The notes: generated from the sequence alone by a model not told the origin. DNA of 64,000 nt from Salegentibacter maritimus (GCF_016236915.1 NZ_JAEHOK010000011.1:62001-126000), one strand, 5' to 3'; shown: positions 24,431-34,455, counted from the first letter of the stretch. Translations and numbers: made by a program.

Positions 24431-26245
24431 ATGGAAACAACAGAAAATAAAAATGAGTTTCTCCGCGGTGGTCAATTCCTGGTAAAGGAAACCAAAGCAG
24501 AAGATATATTTACGCCCGAAGATTTTACAGAGGAGCAAAAAATGATGCGTGATTCGGTAAAGGAATTTGTAGATCGGGAGATCTGGCCGAAAAAAGAAGA
24601 ATTTGAGAAAAAGAACTACGCCCTTACTGAAGAAGTAATGCAAAAAGCAGGAGAACTGGGCTTTTTAGGAGTTGCTGTACCCGAGGAATATGAAGGTCTT
24701 GGCATGGGCTTCGTTTCAACAATGCTTGTTTGCGATTATATTTCGGGAGCAACGGGATCTATAGCAACTGCGTTTGGAGCCCATACCGGCATTGGAACGC
24801 TACCAATTCTACTATATGGAAATGAAGAGCAACGCAAAAAATACGTTCCTAAATTAGCTACAGGCGAATGGTTTGGTGCCTACTGTTTAACCGAACCGGG
24901 AGCCGGAAGTGACGCCAATTCGGGAAAAACCAAAGCCGAGCTTACCGACGACGGAAAAAGCTATAAAATAAACGGCCAAAAGATGTGGATCTCTAATGCA
25001 GGATTCGCAAGCGTTTTTATTGTTTTTGCCCGTATTAAGGACGATAAAAATATTACGGGCTTTATCGTAGAGTATGACAAGGAAAACCCTAACGGAATCA
25101 CCTTTGGGGAAGAAGAAAAGAAATTGGGAATCCACGCTTCATCTACCCGACAGGTGTTCTTTAATGATACCGTAGTTCCGGCTGAAAATATGCTTTCGGA
25201 ACGAGGGAACGGGTTTAAAATTGCGATGAATGCCCTTAACGTAGGCCGAATTAAGTTGGCTGCCGCATCTTTAGAAGCACAGCGAAGAGTAACCGAAGAA
25301 GCCGTTAAATATGCTAACGACCGGGTACAATTTAAAACACCTATTGCAAAGTTTGGTGCTATAAAATCTAAACTTGCCGAAATGGCTACCTCAGCTTATG
25401 TTGGGGAAGCTGCTTGTTACCGGGCTGCAAAAAATATTGAAGATAGAATAAACCTTCGCTTACAGGATGGCCAGTCTCATGCCGATGCTGAATTAAAGAC
25501 TTTTGAAGAATATGCCATAGAATGTTCCATTTTAAAGGTTGCTTGTTCTGAGGATATTCAAAATTGTAGTGATGAAGGTATTCAGGTATTGGGAGGTATG
25601 GGATTCTCTGCCGACACCCCTATGGAATCTGCCTGGAGAGACGCCAGAATTGCCCGAATTTATGAAGGCACCAATGAGATTAATAGAATGTTGGCTGTAG
25701 GTATGCTTATTAAAAAAGCAATGAAAGGCCATGTAGATCTTTTAGGACCAGCGCAGGCGGTGGGCGAAGAACTTACAGGTATACCTTCTATGGATAAGCC
25801 AGACTATAATGAATCATTCGCCGAGGAAAAAGATATGATCAAAAAACTGAAAAAAGTTTTTCTGATGGTAGCCGGTAGTGCAGTTCAAAAATTTGGTCAG
25901 GATTTAGAAGAGCACCAACAATTGCTTCTTGCTGCTTCAGATATACTTATCGAAGCTTATATGGCCGAATCTGGTATTTTAAGAGCCGAAAAAAATGCAA
26001 AGCGTTTTGGCGAAGAGGCACAAAAAGAAGAAATTGCCATGGCGAAATTGTATCTATACCACGCTGTAGATACGGTTAATCAAAAAGCCAAAGAGGGAAT
26101 TGCATCTTTTGCTGAAGGAGACGAGCAGCGTATGATGCTCATGGGTCTTAAGCGTTTCACCAAGTACGACCGAATGCCAAATGTTGTAGAATTAAGAAAT
26201 ACTATTGCTGAAAAACTTACTTCAGAAAATAAATATTGTTTCTGA
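24431..26245 (+). CDS. Acyl-CoA dehydrogenase
   Basis: A 604-residue FAD enzyme that catalyses the first oxidation of beta-oxidation. The N-terminal helical domain is followed by the flavin-contact motif WFGAYCLTEPGAGSDANSGKTKA near residue 147 and the KMWISNAGFA strand. The C-terminal motif QVLGGMGFSADTPMESAWRDARIARIYEGTNEINR carries the catalytic base Glu412. A further ~180-residue C-terminal helical extension is typical of the long VLCAD-like group in Bacteroidota. It is last in the fad operon and is followed by a strong terminator at 26267. Confidence 0.95.
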   Translation: METTENKNEFLRGGQFLVKETKAEDIFTPEDFTEEQKMMRDSVKEFVDREIWPKKEEFEKKNYALTEEVMQKAGELGFLGVAVPEEYEGLGMGFVSTMLVCDYISGATGSIATAFGAHTGIGTLPILLYGNEEQRKKYVPKLATGEWFGAYCLTEPGAGSDANSGKTKAELTDDGKSYKINGQKMWISNAGFASVFIVFARIKDDKNITGFIVEYDKENPNGITFGEEEKKLGIHASSTRQVFFNDTVVPAENMLSERGNGFKIAMNALNVGRIKLAAASLEAQRRVTEEAVKYANDRVQFKTPIAKFGAIKSKLAEMATSAYVGEAACYRAAKNIEDRINLRLQDGQSHADAELKTFEEYAIECSILKVACSEDIQNCSDEGIQVLGGMGFSADTPMESAWRDARIARIYEGTNEINRMLAVGMLIKKAMKGHVDLLGPAQAVGEELTGIPSMDKPDYNESFAEEKDMIKKLKKVFLMVAGSAVQKFGQDLEEHQQLLLAASDILIEAYMAESGILRAEKNAKRFGEEAQKEEIAMAKLYLYHAVDTVNQKAKEGIASFAEGDEQRMMLMGLKRFTKYDRMPNVVELRNTIAEKLTSENKYCF

Positions 26246-26266
26246 AAATTCTGATAAATCTATTTT

Positions 26267-26299
26267 AAAAGACCGTCAAATTTAGACGGTCTTTTTTTT
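26267..26299 (+). terminator. Rho-independent terminator of the fad operon
   Basis: A perfect 11-bp stem, AAAAGACCGTC and its complement, with a seven-base loop and a run of T. Confidence 0.9.
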
Positions 26300-26358
26300 A
26301 TTGCTTAATTTTAAAAATAATCCATTAGCAATTTTTAAATAAACTTCATTAAAAAGGT

Positions 26359-28131
26359 ATGAGCAACCAATTAAAATGGTTATTTTTAAGTTTCAGCATT
26401 TTTTTGCTACCCATTTCAATATACGCATTTCAAGCAGACTCGGTAGCTAATTCCAAAGAGCTTCCTTCAGAAGAAAAAATAAATGAACCAAACAAATCAA
26501 ACTATCTCCCTAATAGCTTAGAAGACTACAATGAGGCCTATTATCAACTTACGCGATTAAATAATCCTTTAGGTTTAGCCCCAAACAAATTTAACTTACA
26601 AACTCCCCAGGCTACCCTGGAACATTTTGTAATTAACTGTAGGAACAAAAATTTTAAAAATGCCGCTTATGCTTTAAATTTTAATTTGTTCCCTAACAAC
26701 TTAACTGAAGAAGAAGCGATTAACATCGCTCAAAAACTATATTTTGTCATGGATCAGCGCGTGGCAATTAATTGGGATGGTATTTCAGACAGGCCAGACG
26801 GGCAGGTAGATATTAGTACAACTACCAACCAGGCAGTAGCAGGTGCCCCCAGAAGAAGTGTGGTTTTTGGCGAGGCAGCAATAGAAAATCGTGATATAAT
26901 TTTTAGGCTACAAAGAGTAAAATATAAAGATTATGGGGCTTTTTGGTTAATTTCTGCGAACACTGTTGAGAATACTGAAGATTTATACCAGGTCTACGGC
27001 CCTACTTTTTTAGACCGCTATATGCCAACTTGGTCACAGGCAAAAATAGGTACCGTTCCCCTATGGAAGCCGGTGCTAACTTTTATATTGCTAATATTCT
27101 CGTATATGTTGGGAAAGGTAGCTATTCTTTTAATTAGAAGAATTGCCCTTTCATTTAACAAACCGCTCATTATGGCTCTATCCAAAAAGTTAGGCGTTCC
27201 GGCTGCCTTAGCTACGGGTGTGCTCTTCTTCTATATTAGTCTTAATGAACTCATATCCTATTCCGGGGCCTATTCAAGTACTATTTATGCCCTTTTACTT
27301 GCAATTGTAATAGCATCCGGAACCTGGTTTTTTATGCGAATATTAGATTTTGCAATGCGCTACGTTGCCGAACATAAAATTGGCGATCTTACCTCAGAAA
27401 ACAGTCATGAGTCCAGGCAACTTTTCACCTATTTGTCGGTAGCCAGAAGAATTTTAACTTTTACGGTGGTAATTATTGGCACCTCCATTATCCTATCTCA
27501 ATTTAGATCTATGGAGAAACTTGGAATTTCCATGTTAGCTTCGGCAGGATTAGCAACCATAATCTTAGGTATTGCAGCGCAAAGCACCCTGGGAAATATT
27601 ATTGCCGGAATTCAAATTGCCCTTACCAAACCTGCCAGGATTGGGGATACCGTAATTATTGAGGGACGCTGGGGCTATGTTGAGGATATTCGTTTTACTT
27701 ATATGATTGTTAGAACCTGGGATCTTAGAAGACTGGTGGTACCTTTAAAAACAATAATTTCTGATACTTTTGAGAATCTTTCTATAACCAGTCCCCATTC
27801 TTTAAATGAAATAGAACTTTATGTAGATTATAGAGTAGATGTTGAAAAACTTAGAATGAAATTTAAAGAATTACTCGAAAATTCTGAAGAGTGGGATAAA
27901 GAGCATCCACCTATATTACAGGTTACAGAAATGACTGAAAAATCTTTAAAAGTAAGAGCAATTTGTAGCGCCAGTACAGCAGTTATGGCCTGGGACCTAC
28001 ACTGTAAACTAAGGGAACAAATGGTTGCTTATATTAAAGAGTTAGAAGAAGGAATTTACTTAACGCGCTCTCGTGTAGAGGTAAAAGAGCCACATTTCAA
28101 TTCTAAAAACATTAAAAAACCAAACGAATAA
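26359..28131 (+). CDS. MscS-family mechanosensitive ion channel with exported N-terminal domain
   Basis: A 590-residue inner-membrane protein. A signal peptide (LKWLFLSFSIFLLPISIYAF) is followed by a periplasmic domain of about 200 residues, then hydrophobic spans near 235-255, 275-295, 305-325 and 360-385. The MscS pore helix lies near 393-420 (MLASAGLATIILGIAAQSTLGNIIAGIQIALTKPARIGD), and a cytosolic beta/alpha domain follows. It should open under membrane tension to release solutes on osmotic downshift. Trehalose genes lie next to it, which fits an osmotic theme, but there is no shared transcript. Confidence 0.9.
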   Translation: MSNQLKWLFLSFSIFLLPISIYAFQADSVANSKELPSEEKINEPNKSNYLPNSLEDYNEAYYQLTRLNNPLGLAPNKFNLQTPQATLEHFVINCRNKNFKNAAYALNFNLFPNNLTEEEAINIAQKLYFVMDQRVAINWDGISDRPDGQVDISTTTNQAVAGAPRRSVVFGEAAIENRDIIFRLQRVKYKDYGAFWLISANTVENTEDLYQVYGPTFLDRYMPTWSQAKIGTVPLWKPVLTFILLIFSYMLGKVAILLIRRIALSFNKPLIMALSKKLGVPAALATGVLFFYISLNELISYSGAYSSTIYALLLAIVIASGTWFFMRILDFAMRYVAEHKIGDLTSENSHESRQLFTYLSVARRILTFTVVIIGTSIILSQFRSMEKLGISMLASAGLATIILGIAAQSTLGNIIAGIQIALTKPARIGDTVIIEGRWGYVEDIRFTYMIVRTWDLRRLVVPLKTIISDTFENLSITSPHSLNEIELYVDYRVDVEKLRMKFKELLENSEEWDKEHPPILQVTEMTEKSLKVRAICSASTAVMAWDLHCKLREQMVAYIKELEEGIYLTRSRVEVKEPHFNSKNIKKPNE

Positions 28132-28171
28132 TTGACTTAAAGTAGCTGCCGGTTTTAATCTATGAATTTGC

Positions 28172-28222
28172 AGGAAGAAGCCTTAGATTTATATAAAATA
28201 AAATCTGTCTAAACTTCTTCCT
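28172..28222. terminator. Hairpin between convergent MscS and GH15 genes
   Basis: Outer arms AGGAAGAAG and CTTCTTCCT plus inner AGATTT/AAATCT pairing. There is no long T-run. It may serve both converging genes. Confidence 0.5.
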
Positions 28223-28225
28223 ATA

Positions 28226-28338
28226 GTAAACTATCTCGGGGAAAGCCCACGAGGCATTCATTGGAAACAAATTTTTAATTTTGAGGAAGCCCCGGGATGT
28301 TCGGTGCCAATAAAAAATTAAGCTCCACAATTAGATAA
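28226..28338 (+). repeat. Family I dispersed intergenic repeat, copy C
   Basis: The copy contains GCCCACGAGGCATTCATTGG, AACAAATTTTTAATTTTGAG, then GAAGCCCCGGG and the variant end GGTGCCAATAAA. It lies between two convergent genes, in the same orientation as all other copies. Confidence 0.65.
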
Positions 28339-28349
28339 TGCTCTTTTAA

Positions 28350-30149
28350 TTAAAACTCGCTAAGCCAGCTTTCCTCTGAACTTGTTCCAATGCTAAAATT
28401 AGCAGCGGTTTCTATCAACGCCAAATGAGAATACGCCTGCGGAAAATTCCCCAACAACCTTTTGGTTTCAAAGTCTATATCTTCACTAAATAGCCCCAGG
28501 TGGTTGCTATAAGAAAGTAATTGATCGAACATTTTTTTGGCTTTCTTCTTCTCCCCTATTTTAAATAGACTATCTATAAGCCAAAAAGTACAGATTGTAA
28601 AAGAAGAAGTTGGCTCGCCAAAATCATCTTTATTTTTATAGCGGTACATGAGTCCATCTTTGCACAACTCTTTTTCGGTTGCTTTCACGGTGCTTACAAA
28701 TCTGGGGTCTTTAGCTTCAATAAAGCCATATTGCTCCATTAGTAAAGTAGAAGCATCTAAATCTTTAGAACCATAATATTGTGTATAGGCCTGCACTTCT
28801 TCATTCCAGCCGTTTTTATAAATATCATTATAAATTTCGGCACGTAGAGATTTCCAATGTGTATCATTAATACCCATTCTTAAAACCTCTCCAATTTTTA
28901 TAGCCCGGTCTATCGCTACCCAACATAAAAGTTTTGAGAACACAAAGTGCCGGTCTTCAGTACGTAATTCCCAAATTCCTTTATCAGGCTTTTTCCAGTT
29001 TTCTTCTACAATACTTACAATACCGCGTACCACCGTCCAGAGTTCTTCAGAATTCTCTAAAGAGGTTTCAAACTGGTTAAATTGCTGGTAAATTACCTCC
29101 ATCAAAATTCCGTAGATATCATTTTGCTTTTGGATATAAGCCGCATTGCCGGTTCTTACCGGGTGAGAGTTTTTATAACCAGATAAATGATCTAAAATAT
29201 GCTCAGTGAGCTCTTTTTCGCCATTTATCCCATACATAATCTGGATTTTCTCATCCTTATCGGGGATAATATCTATGATAAACTGAAGAAAATCTTTAGC
29301 CGATTTTATATGCCCAAGGCCGGCCATTACTTTAATTACCATAGAGGCATCACGAATCCAACAAAAACGATAGTCCCAATTTCTTTCTTCCCCGATAGTT
29401 TCGGGTAAAGAGGTGGTTGCGGCCGCCAAAACAGCACCCGATTTTTTATAACTAAGGCATTTTAAAACCAGTGCACTTCGCATTATTTCATTTTCATAAT
29501 GCGTATATCGGGTAGTTTTTGCACTCCAATTCATCCAATAGGTCTTGGTTCGTTGAAATTTCAAATAAGAACGATCTAAAGTTTGCGTTATAAGCTTCTC
29601 GTGATACCCAATTAAGCAGTATGCGTTTCCGGTTAATTCGATCTCGTTTTGTTCTAAAATGTCATTCAGGTCTAAACTGGAATAAAAGAAAAGAGAGTCG
29701 TACTTACCTTCTTTGGTATAGCTTTTAATATAATTTTCCTTTAGATTATTATATGTTTTCTCGCGAGAAAAATCTAAACGAGGATCGTATTTAATTCTAA
29801 ACTTAGGTCTGCCCCCTGTTAAACGAATAAATCTAATTATATCTGGCGGCGCATAAAAAGACCCGTCCTCTCGTGGATATCTAGGCATAAAATCTATAAC
29901 CTGAAAAGAATTTTCACCATCATTAAATTGGGTATTTAAAATATTGGTTTCCCAAAGATATTCCTGGGTAATTTTATAGGAATCGTCTACTATAAACTCA
30001 AAACTGCCTCCAACCTTCTCATCCAATAACTTGGCAAAAACAGCCGAAGAATCGAAATTTGGCAAACAACACCAGTCTAATGATCCCGTTTTTGAAATCA
30101 ATGCAGCACTTTTACAATTCCCTATAATTCCGTAATCTAAATTCTCCAT
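28350..30149 (-). CDS. Glycoside hydrolase family 15 protein (glucoamylase/trehalase-like)
   Basis: A 599-residue protein. The N-terminal beta-sandwich starts YGIIGNCKSAALISKTGSLDWCCLPNFDSSAVFAKLLD, the usual start of bacterial GH15 proteins. The (alpha/alpha)6 barrel contains ERNWDYRFCWIRDASMVIKVMAGLGH near residue 255 and a region near 430-450 that should carry the general acid. There is no signal peptide, so it is cytosolic. GH15 proteins of this type include trehalases, and it is divergent from the trehalose synthesis gene 96 bases away, so trehalose hydrolysis is the favoured role. Other alpha-glucosides cannot be excluded. Confidence 0.85.
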   Translation of the reverse strand: MENLDYGIIGNCKSAALISKTGSLDWCCLPNFDSSAVFAKLLDEKVGGSFEFIVDDSYKITQEYLWETNILNTQFNDGENSFQVIDFMPRYPREDGSFYAPPDIIRFIRLTGGRPKFRIKYDPRLDFSREKTYNNLKENYIKSYTKEGKYDSLFFYSSLDLNDILEQNEIELTGNAYCLIGYHEKLITQTLDRSYLKFQRTKTYWMNWSAKTTRYTHYENEIMRSALVLKCLSYKKSGAVLAAATTSLPETIGEERNWDYRFCWIRDASMVIKVMAGLGHIKSAKDFLQFIIDIIPDKDEKIQIMYGINGEKELTEHILDHLSGYKNSHPVRTGNAAYIQKQNDIYGILMEVIYQQFNQFETSLENSEELWTVVRGIVSIVEENWKKPDKGIWELRTEDRHFVFSKLLCWVAIDRAIKIGEVLRMGINDTHWKSLRAEIYNDIYKNGWNEEVQAYTQYYGSKDLDASTLLMEQYGFIEAKDPRFVSTVKATEKELCKDGLMYRYKNKDDFGEPTSSFTICTFWLIDSLFKIGEKKKAKKMFDQLLSYSNHLGLFSEDIDFETKRLLGNFPQAYSHLALIETAANFSIGTSSEESWLSEF

Positions 30150-30245
30150 ATACTCTTAAAATTCTTTAAAAAGACTTGTAGTGTAAAATGATTTTCGGAA
30201 ATTTAATAAAAATCAAATTCGCAACAACGCCATTCACATTTAATT

Positions 30246-32459
30246 ATGAGTAAAACGATAATAATTTCCAATAGATTACCCTTACAAATTAGTTTAGAAA
30301 ATAATCATCTGGAGGTCACTCCAAGTGTTGGCGGACTGGCAACCGGCTTAAAATCTTTCCATAAGGATGGTGATAGTATTTGGATAGGCTGGAGCGGACT
30401 CACAAAAGAAGAAATCCCGGAAAATCTTTTGAAAGATGTTAAAGAAAAAGCCCGAAAAGAAAATTGTGTTGCGGTAAATCTTAGTGAAGAAGAAATTGAA
30501 GGTTTCTATTTTGGATTCAGCAATCGAACTATTTGGCCGCTTTTTCACTATTTTATGGAATATACCGAAGCCGATAAAGAGCACTGGGAAACCTATAAAA
30601 GCGTAAATAGAAAATATGCAGATGAAGTACTGAAACATTATAAAGACGGTGATCACATTTGGGTGCACGACTATCAATTGCTTTTAGTACCTAATATGAT
30701 TAGGGAAAAACAACCCGAAGCAACAATTGGTTTTTTTAATCATATTCCTTTTCCTTCTTATGAAGTTTTTAGAACACTACCCTGGCGTGATGAAGTGTTA
30801 AAAGGTGTACTGGGCGCCGATTTAATAGGCTTTCATACCTATGATTATGAGCGACATTTTTTAAGTTCGGTAAGCCGAATTTTAAGGCATCAGGTGAATT
30901 TTAATGAAATCACACTTCCGGAAAGGATTGTAAAAGTAGATTCTTTCCCCATGGGTATAGACTATAAGAAATTTGAAAATGCCGCCCATGAGCATTTTAA
31001 AAATACTGAAGAACAGCGTACAGAATTACAAAGGCGGTTAGATCATCATGCAAGCGAGACCCCTAATGCAAAACTTATTTTAAGCATAGACCGCTTAGAT
31101 TATACAAAAGGAATTGCCAACAGAATTCGTGCCTTTGAATATTTCCTGGATAACCACCCAGAGTTTATTGAAAAAGTGAGATTGGTAATGCTTGCAGTGC
31201 CCTCAAGATCTAATGTTCCTCAATATCAACGATTAAAAAGGGAAATAGATGAGTTGGTAGGAAGAATAAATGGAAAATTTTCTACCGTAAGCTGGACTCC
31301 TATCTGGTATTTCTATCGTTCTATGCCTTTTGAAAACTTAATAGATCTTTACACCAGTTGCGACATTGCATTATTAACGCCAATAAGAGATGGAATGAAC
31401 CTGGTAGCCAAAGAATTTGTAGCTACCCGAATAAACCAAACCGGGGTGCTTATTTTAAGCGAAATGGCCGGGGCCGCTCACGAAATGAATGAAGCATTAA
31501 TAATAAACCCCAATAATTTCCAGCAAATTTCAGAAGCTTTAATCCAGGCTATAGAAATGCCAAATGAAGAACAACAGCAACGAAATAAAACACTTCAAAA
31601 GCGATTAAAACGTTACAGCGTAGAAAAATGGGCCAATGATTTTATGAAGGCACTAAAAGACACAAGTCAGGATCGAGAAGCATTTAAAGCTACAAGGATA
31701 TCTTCTAAAGTTTCAGATGAAATTTTGGAGAAATTTAAAAATGCAGAGAGTAGAATCCTATTCCTTGATTACGATGGAACTCTAGTCAACTTTACAGACA
31801 AGCCTGAAAAAGCAAAACCCGATCAAGAATTAATTGATTTGGTTCATAAATTAAACGAATCCGAAAATACCGATGTAATCCTTATTAGTGGCCGGGACAA
31901 AGACACCCTGGGTTCCTGGTGGCAGGAAATTCCTGTAGAACTTATTTCGGAACATGGTGTTTGGATGCGTCAAAAAAACTCGGAATGGGAACTTTCTGAA
32001 AATGTAAATAACGATTGGATGAGTACGGTAAGACCGGTAATCGAAACCTTTGTAGATAGAACACCCGGTACTTTTATTGAGGATAAGAATTATTCATTGG
32101 CATGGCACTACAGAAAAGCCGATCCGGAATTAGGAGAAATAAGGGCTAATGAACTTTCTAATGTTTTAAAAGAGTTGATTTCTAATCACGGACTTAGCGT
32201 TCTTGAGGGAAATAAAGTGCTTGAAATAAAAAGTAGCGGAGTTAATAAAGGAAAAGCTTCCAACAAAAAACTAGTTGGTAAAAAGTACGATTTCATTTTT
32301 GCTATTGGAGATGATTGGACAGATGAATATATGTTTGAAGAACTCCCTGAAGAATCTTTTACGGTTAAAGTTGGGATGAAAAAAACCAGTGCCCGCTATT
32401 ATGTAGAAGACACCTCTAGAGTAAGGAGTATTCTGAATAAATTTGCGGAAAACTCTTAA
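30246..32459 (+). CDS. Fused trehalose-6-phosphate synthase/trehalose-6-phosphate phosphatase
   Basis: A 737-residue bifunctional enzyme. The GT20 synthase half (about 1-470) has ISNRLPLQ at the start, GWSGL, WVHDYQLLLVPNMIREKQPEATIGFFNHIPFPSYEVFRTLPW near 138, RLDYTKGI near 281 and DGMNLVAKEFVA near 379, which bind UDP-glucose and glucose 6-phosphate. The HAD phosphatase half has LFLDYDGTLVNF near residue 506, SGRDKDTLGSWW near 549 and GDDWTDEYMFEELP near 688. One chain can thus make trehalose from UDP-glucose and glucose 6-phosphate. It is divergent from GH15, and together they could set trehalose turnover. Confidence 0.96.
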   Translation: MSKTIIISNRLPLQISLENNHLEVTPSVGGLATGLKSFHKDGDSIWIGWSGLTKEEIPENLLKDVKEKARKENCVAVNLSEEEIEGFYFGFSNRTIWPLFHYFMEYTEADKEHWETYKSVNRKYADEVLKHYKDGDHIWVHDYQLLLVPNMIREKQPEATIGFFNHIPFPSYEVFRTLPWRDEVLKGVLGADLIGFHTYDYERHFLSSVSRILRHQVNFNEITLPERIVKVDSFPMGIDYKKFENAAHEHFKNTEEQRTELQRRLDHHASETPNAKLILSIDRLDYTKGIANRIRAFEYFLDNHPEFIEKVRLVMLAVPSRSNVPQYQRLKREIDELVGRINGKFSTVSWTPIWYFYRSMPFENLIDLYTSCDIALLTPIRDGMNLVAKEFVATRINQTGVLILSEMAGAAHEMNEALIINPNNFQQISEALIQAIEMPNEEQQQRNKTLQKRLKRYSVEKWANDFMKALKDTSQDREAFKATRISSKVSDEILEKFKNAESRILFLDYDGTLVNFTDKPEKAKPDQELIDLVHKLNESENTDVILISGRDKDTLGSWWQEIPVELISEHGVWMRQKNSEWELSENVNNDWMSTVRPVIETFVDRTPGTFIEDKNYSLAWHYRKADPELGEIRANELSNVLKELISNHGLSVLEGNKVLEIKSSGVNKGKASNKKLVGKKYDFIFAIGDDWTDEYMFEELPEESFTVKVGMKKTSARYYVEDTSRVRSILNKFAENS

Positions 32460-32597
32460 GCTTTGAAACTGTTAAAATCCTTGACATTTACCAAAAAAGT
32501 TTATGCATAACTTAACTCCTAAAATATGGCAAACATTCTAATATCTTCTACTTTTACATTGAACAATTATACGAACCAAACTTAAAAACTTAGATCG

Positions 32598-32885
32598 ATG
32601 AAATCAGGAAAAATGTTATTAGGATTAATATCAGGAGCAGCTGTAGGTGCAGCTCTAGGAGTGTTATTTGCCCCTAAAAAAGGAGCAGATACGAGAAAGG
32701 CGATTTCAGATTCAAGCAATGAAGCATTGGAAGGAACTAAAGGAAAATTCAATGAATTTTCAAATTCTCTAAGTCATAAAGTAGATGCCTTAAAGAACAA
32801 AACCAAAGCTAGCCTTTCTAAATCTAAAGTTGACGAAAAAGCACACGAAGCAAAAGCTGAAATTCATAATATGAAAGCTAGCTAA
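32598..32885 (+). CDS. YtxH-domain stress-type protein
   Basis: A 95-residue protein. It opens with a glycine/alanine-rich hydrophobic segment (LLGLISGAAVGAALGVLFAPKKGADTRKAI, residues 7-36), the hallmark of YtxH proteins. A lysine-rich amphipathic helix follows, with repeats of SNEALEGTKGKFNEFSNSLSHKVDALKNKTKASL. It is predicted to be membrane-anchored or membrane-associated. Family members are often induced by stress, but the molecular role is unknown. It stands alone between trehalose synthesis and an M28 peptidase. A near-match promoter, TACTTTTA (32549-32556), differs from TAnnTTTG by one base. Confidence 0.85.
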   Translation: MKSGKMLLGLISGAAVGAALGVLFAPKKGADTRKAISDSSNEALEGTKGKFNEFSNSLSHKVDALKNKTKASLSKSKVDEKAHEAKAEIHNMKAS

Positions 32886-32909
32886 ATTCTATTTTAAATA
32901 GAATGTGAT

Positions 32910-32941
32910 AAAAAATCCCGGTAAAATTTCCGGGATTTTTT
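32910..32941 (+). terminator. Rho-independent terminator of the YtxH gene
   Basis: Stem AAAAAATCCCGG and CCGGGATTTTTT, perfect, with an eight-base loop. Confidence 0.9.
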
Positions 32942-33024
32942 ATTTATAGTATTACCAAATTCGCAATTCTTTGTGATATCAAAGAAACTTTGGGTACTTT
33001 AGAAGCTTAAACCACAATTGTTTT

Positions 33025-34374
33025 ATGCTTAGAAAAATACCCACCCTTGCCCTACTCTTATGTTCAGGATTACTAATTCAGCAAACAAACGCACAAACCG
33101 ATCAGCGCATTTACGATATTATTGAAAATGTATCTGCCGATAGTATTGAAGCTGACATTCGTAAACTAGCCGGTTTTGGTACCAGGAATACCTTCAGTGA
33201 CACCGTCTCTGACACACGCGGAATTGGAGCTGCACGAAGATGGATAAAATCAGAATTCGACTATCTTTCTAAAAATTGCGATAATTGTTTGGATGTTTTT
33301 TATCAAAAAGATTTTGTGACCACAGCAGATGGAGACCGGATTCCTCACGATGCCTGGGTGGTAAATGTAGTAGCTGTTCAAAAAGGAACAAAATATCCAA
33401 ACCGGTATATCATCATGAGCGGCGATATAGATTCTCGTGCCAGCAATACCATGGATTTTAAAACCGATGCTCCCGGCGCCAACGATAATGCCAGTGGGAT
33501 GGCCGGTACTATGGAAGCCGCCAGGGTTTTATCACAATACGAATTTGAAAATAGCATAGTGTATGTAGGACTTTCGGGAGAAGAACAGGGGCTTTTTGGA
33601 GGTAAAGGCCTGGCCGAATATGCTAAAGCCAATAATTGGGAAATTATTGGTGTTCTTAACAACGATATGATTGGAAATATTGAAGGAGTGGACGGCGTAA
33701 TCGATAATCGTACTTTTAGAATATTTTCTGAACCCGTTCCTCCAAATGAAACAGATAGGGAAAGAAACAGGCGTAGGTTTTACGGCGGCGAGGTAGATGG
33801 TATTTCACGTCAACTTGCTCGCTATGTACATACAACCACAGAAACCTATATGCCCGAAATGAACCCAATGATGATTTATCGTTTAGACAGGTTTGGCCGA
33901 GGTGGTCACCATCGTCCTTTTAACGATCTGGGGTTTGCCGGAATAAGAATTATGGAAGCACATGAAAATTATAATCGGCAGCACCAGGATATTCGTACTG
34001 AAAATGGAATAGAATATGGCGATGTGGTAGCCGGCGTAAATTTTGATTATGCCAAAAAGCTTACCGCAGTAAACGCCATAAATATGGCAAGCCTGGCCTG
34101 GGCTCCACCCGCACCAAAAAATGTAGAGATTGGAGGAATTGTAGAACCCTCGGCAAAATTAAGATGGGATAAAGTTGAAGGTGAAATTGCAGGTTATAAA
34201 ATTTATTGGAGGGAAACTACCGAAGCACAATGGCAATACTCGCGTTTTGTGGGTAATGTAAATGAATTTACCCTGGATGGAATCGTAATAGACAACTACT
34301 TTTTTGGAATTGCAAGTGTAGGGAAAGATGGTCACGAAAGTGTGGTGGTTTTCCCTTCAGGAGTTTTTCGTTAA
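33025..34374 (+). CDS. Exported M28-family zinc peptidase with C-terminal FnIII-like domain
   Basis: A 449-residue secreted protein. The signal peptide is MLRKIPTLALLLCSGLLIQQTNAQ. The M28 aminopeptidase core has IIMSGDIDSR (130-138), GANDNASG (151-158, zinc-bridging Asp154), LSGEEQGLFGG (Glu186/187), NNDMIGN and a final histidine region (HENYNRQHQD). Most relatives have a histidine where this one has Asp134 (GHxDS versus GDIDS), which may alter one zinc site. The last ~90 residues (PPAPKNVEIGGIVEPSAKLRWDKVEGEIAGYKIYWRETTE) look like a fibronectin type III fold. Substrate is unknown; it is probably a periplasmic or secreted aminopeptidase. Confidence 0.88.
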   Translation: MLRKIPTLALLLCSGLLIQQTNAQTDQRIYDIIENVSADSIEADIRKLAGFGTRNTFSDTVSDTRGIGAARRWIKSEFDYLSKNCDNCLDVFYQKDFVTTADGDRIPHDAWVVNVVAVQKGTKYPNRYIIMSGDIDSRASNTMDFKTDAPGANDNASGMAGTMEAARVLSQYEFENSIVYVGLSGEEQGLFGGKGLAEYAKANNWEIIGVLNNDMIGNIEGVDGVIDNRTFRIFSEPVPPNETDRERNRRRFYGGEVDGISRQLARYVHTTTETYMPEMNPMMIYRLDRFGRGGHHRPFNDLGFAGIRIMEAHENYNRQHQDIRTENGIEYGDVVAGVNFDYAKKLTAVNAINMASLAWAPPAPKNVEIGGIVEPSAKLRWDKVEGEIAGYKIYWRETTEAQWQYSRFVGNVNEFTLDGIVIDNYFFGIASVGKDGHESVVVFPSGVFR

Positions 34375-34455
34375 ACTTTAACAAAAAAACAAAACTGGAA
34401 ATTAATTCTCCTCGGAAAAATCCGATAAAAAACATTAAAAAACTTTCATAAAGAG

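Noticed and set aside
32482-32515. E. coli-like TTGACA promoter ahead of the YtxH gene
   Set aside because: Bacteroidota promoters use TAnnTTTG with a TTTG at -33, and the TTGACA here has no matching downstream box of that kind.
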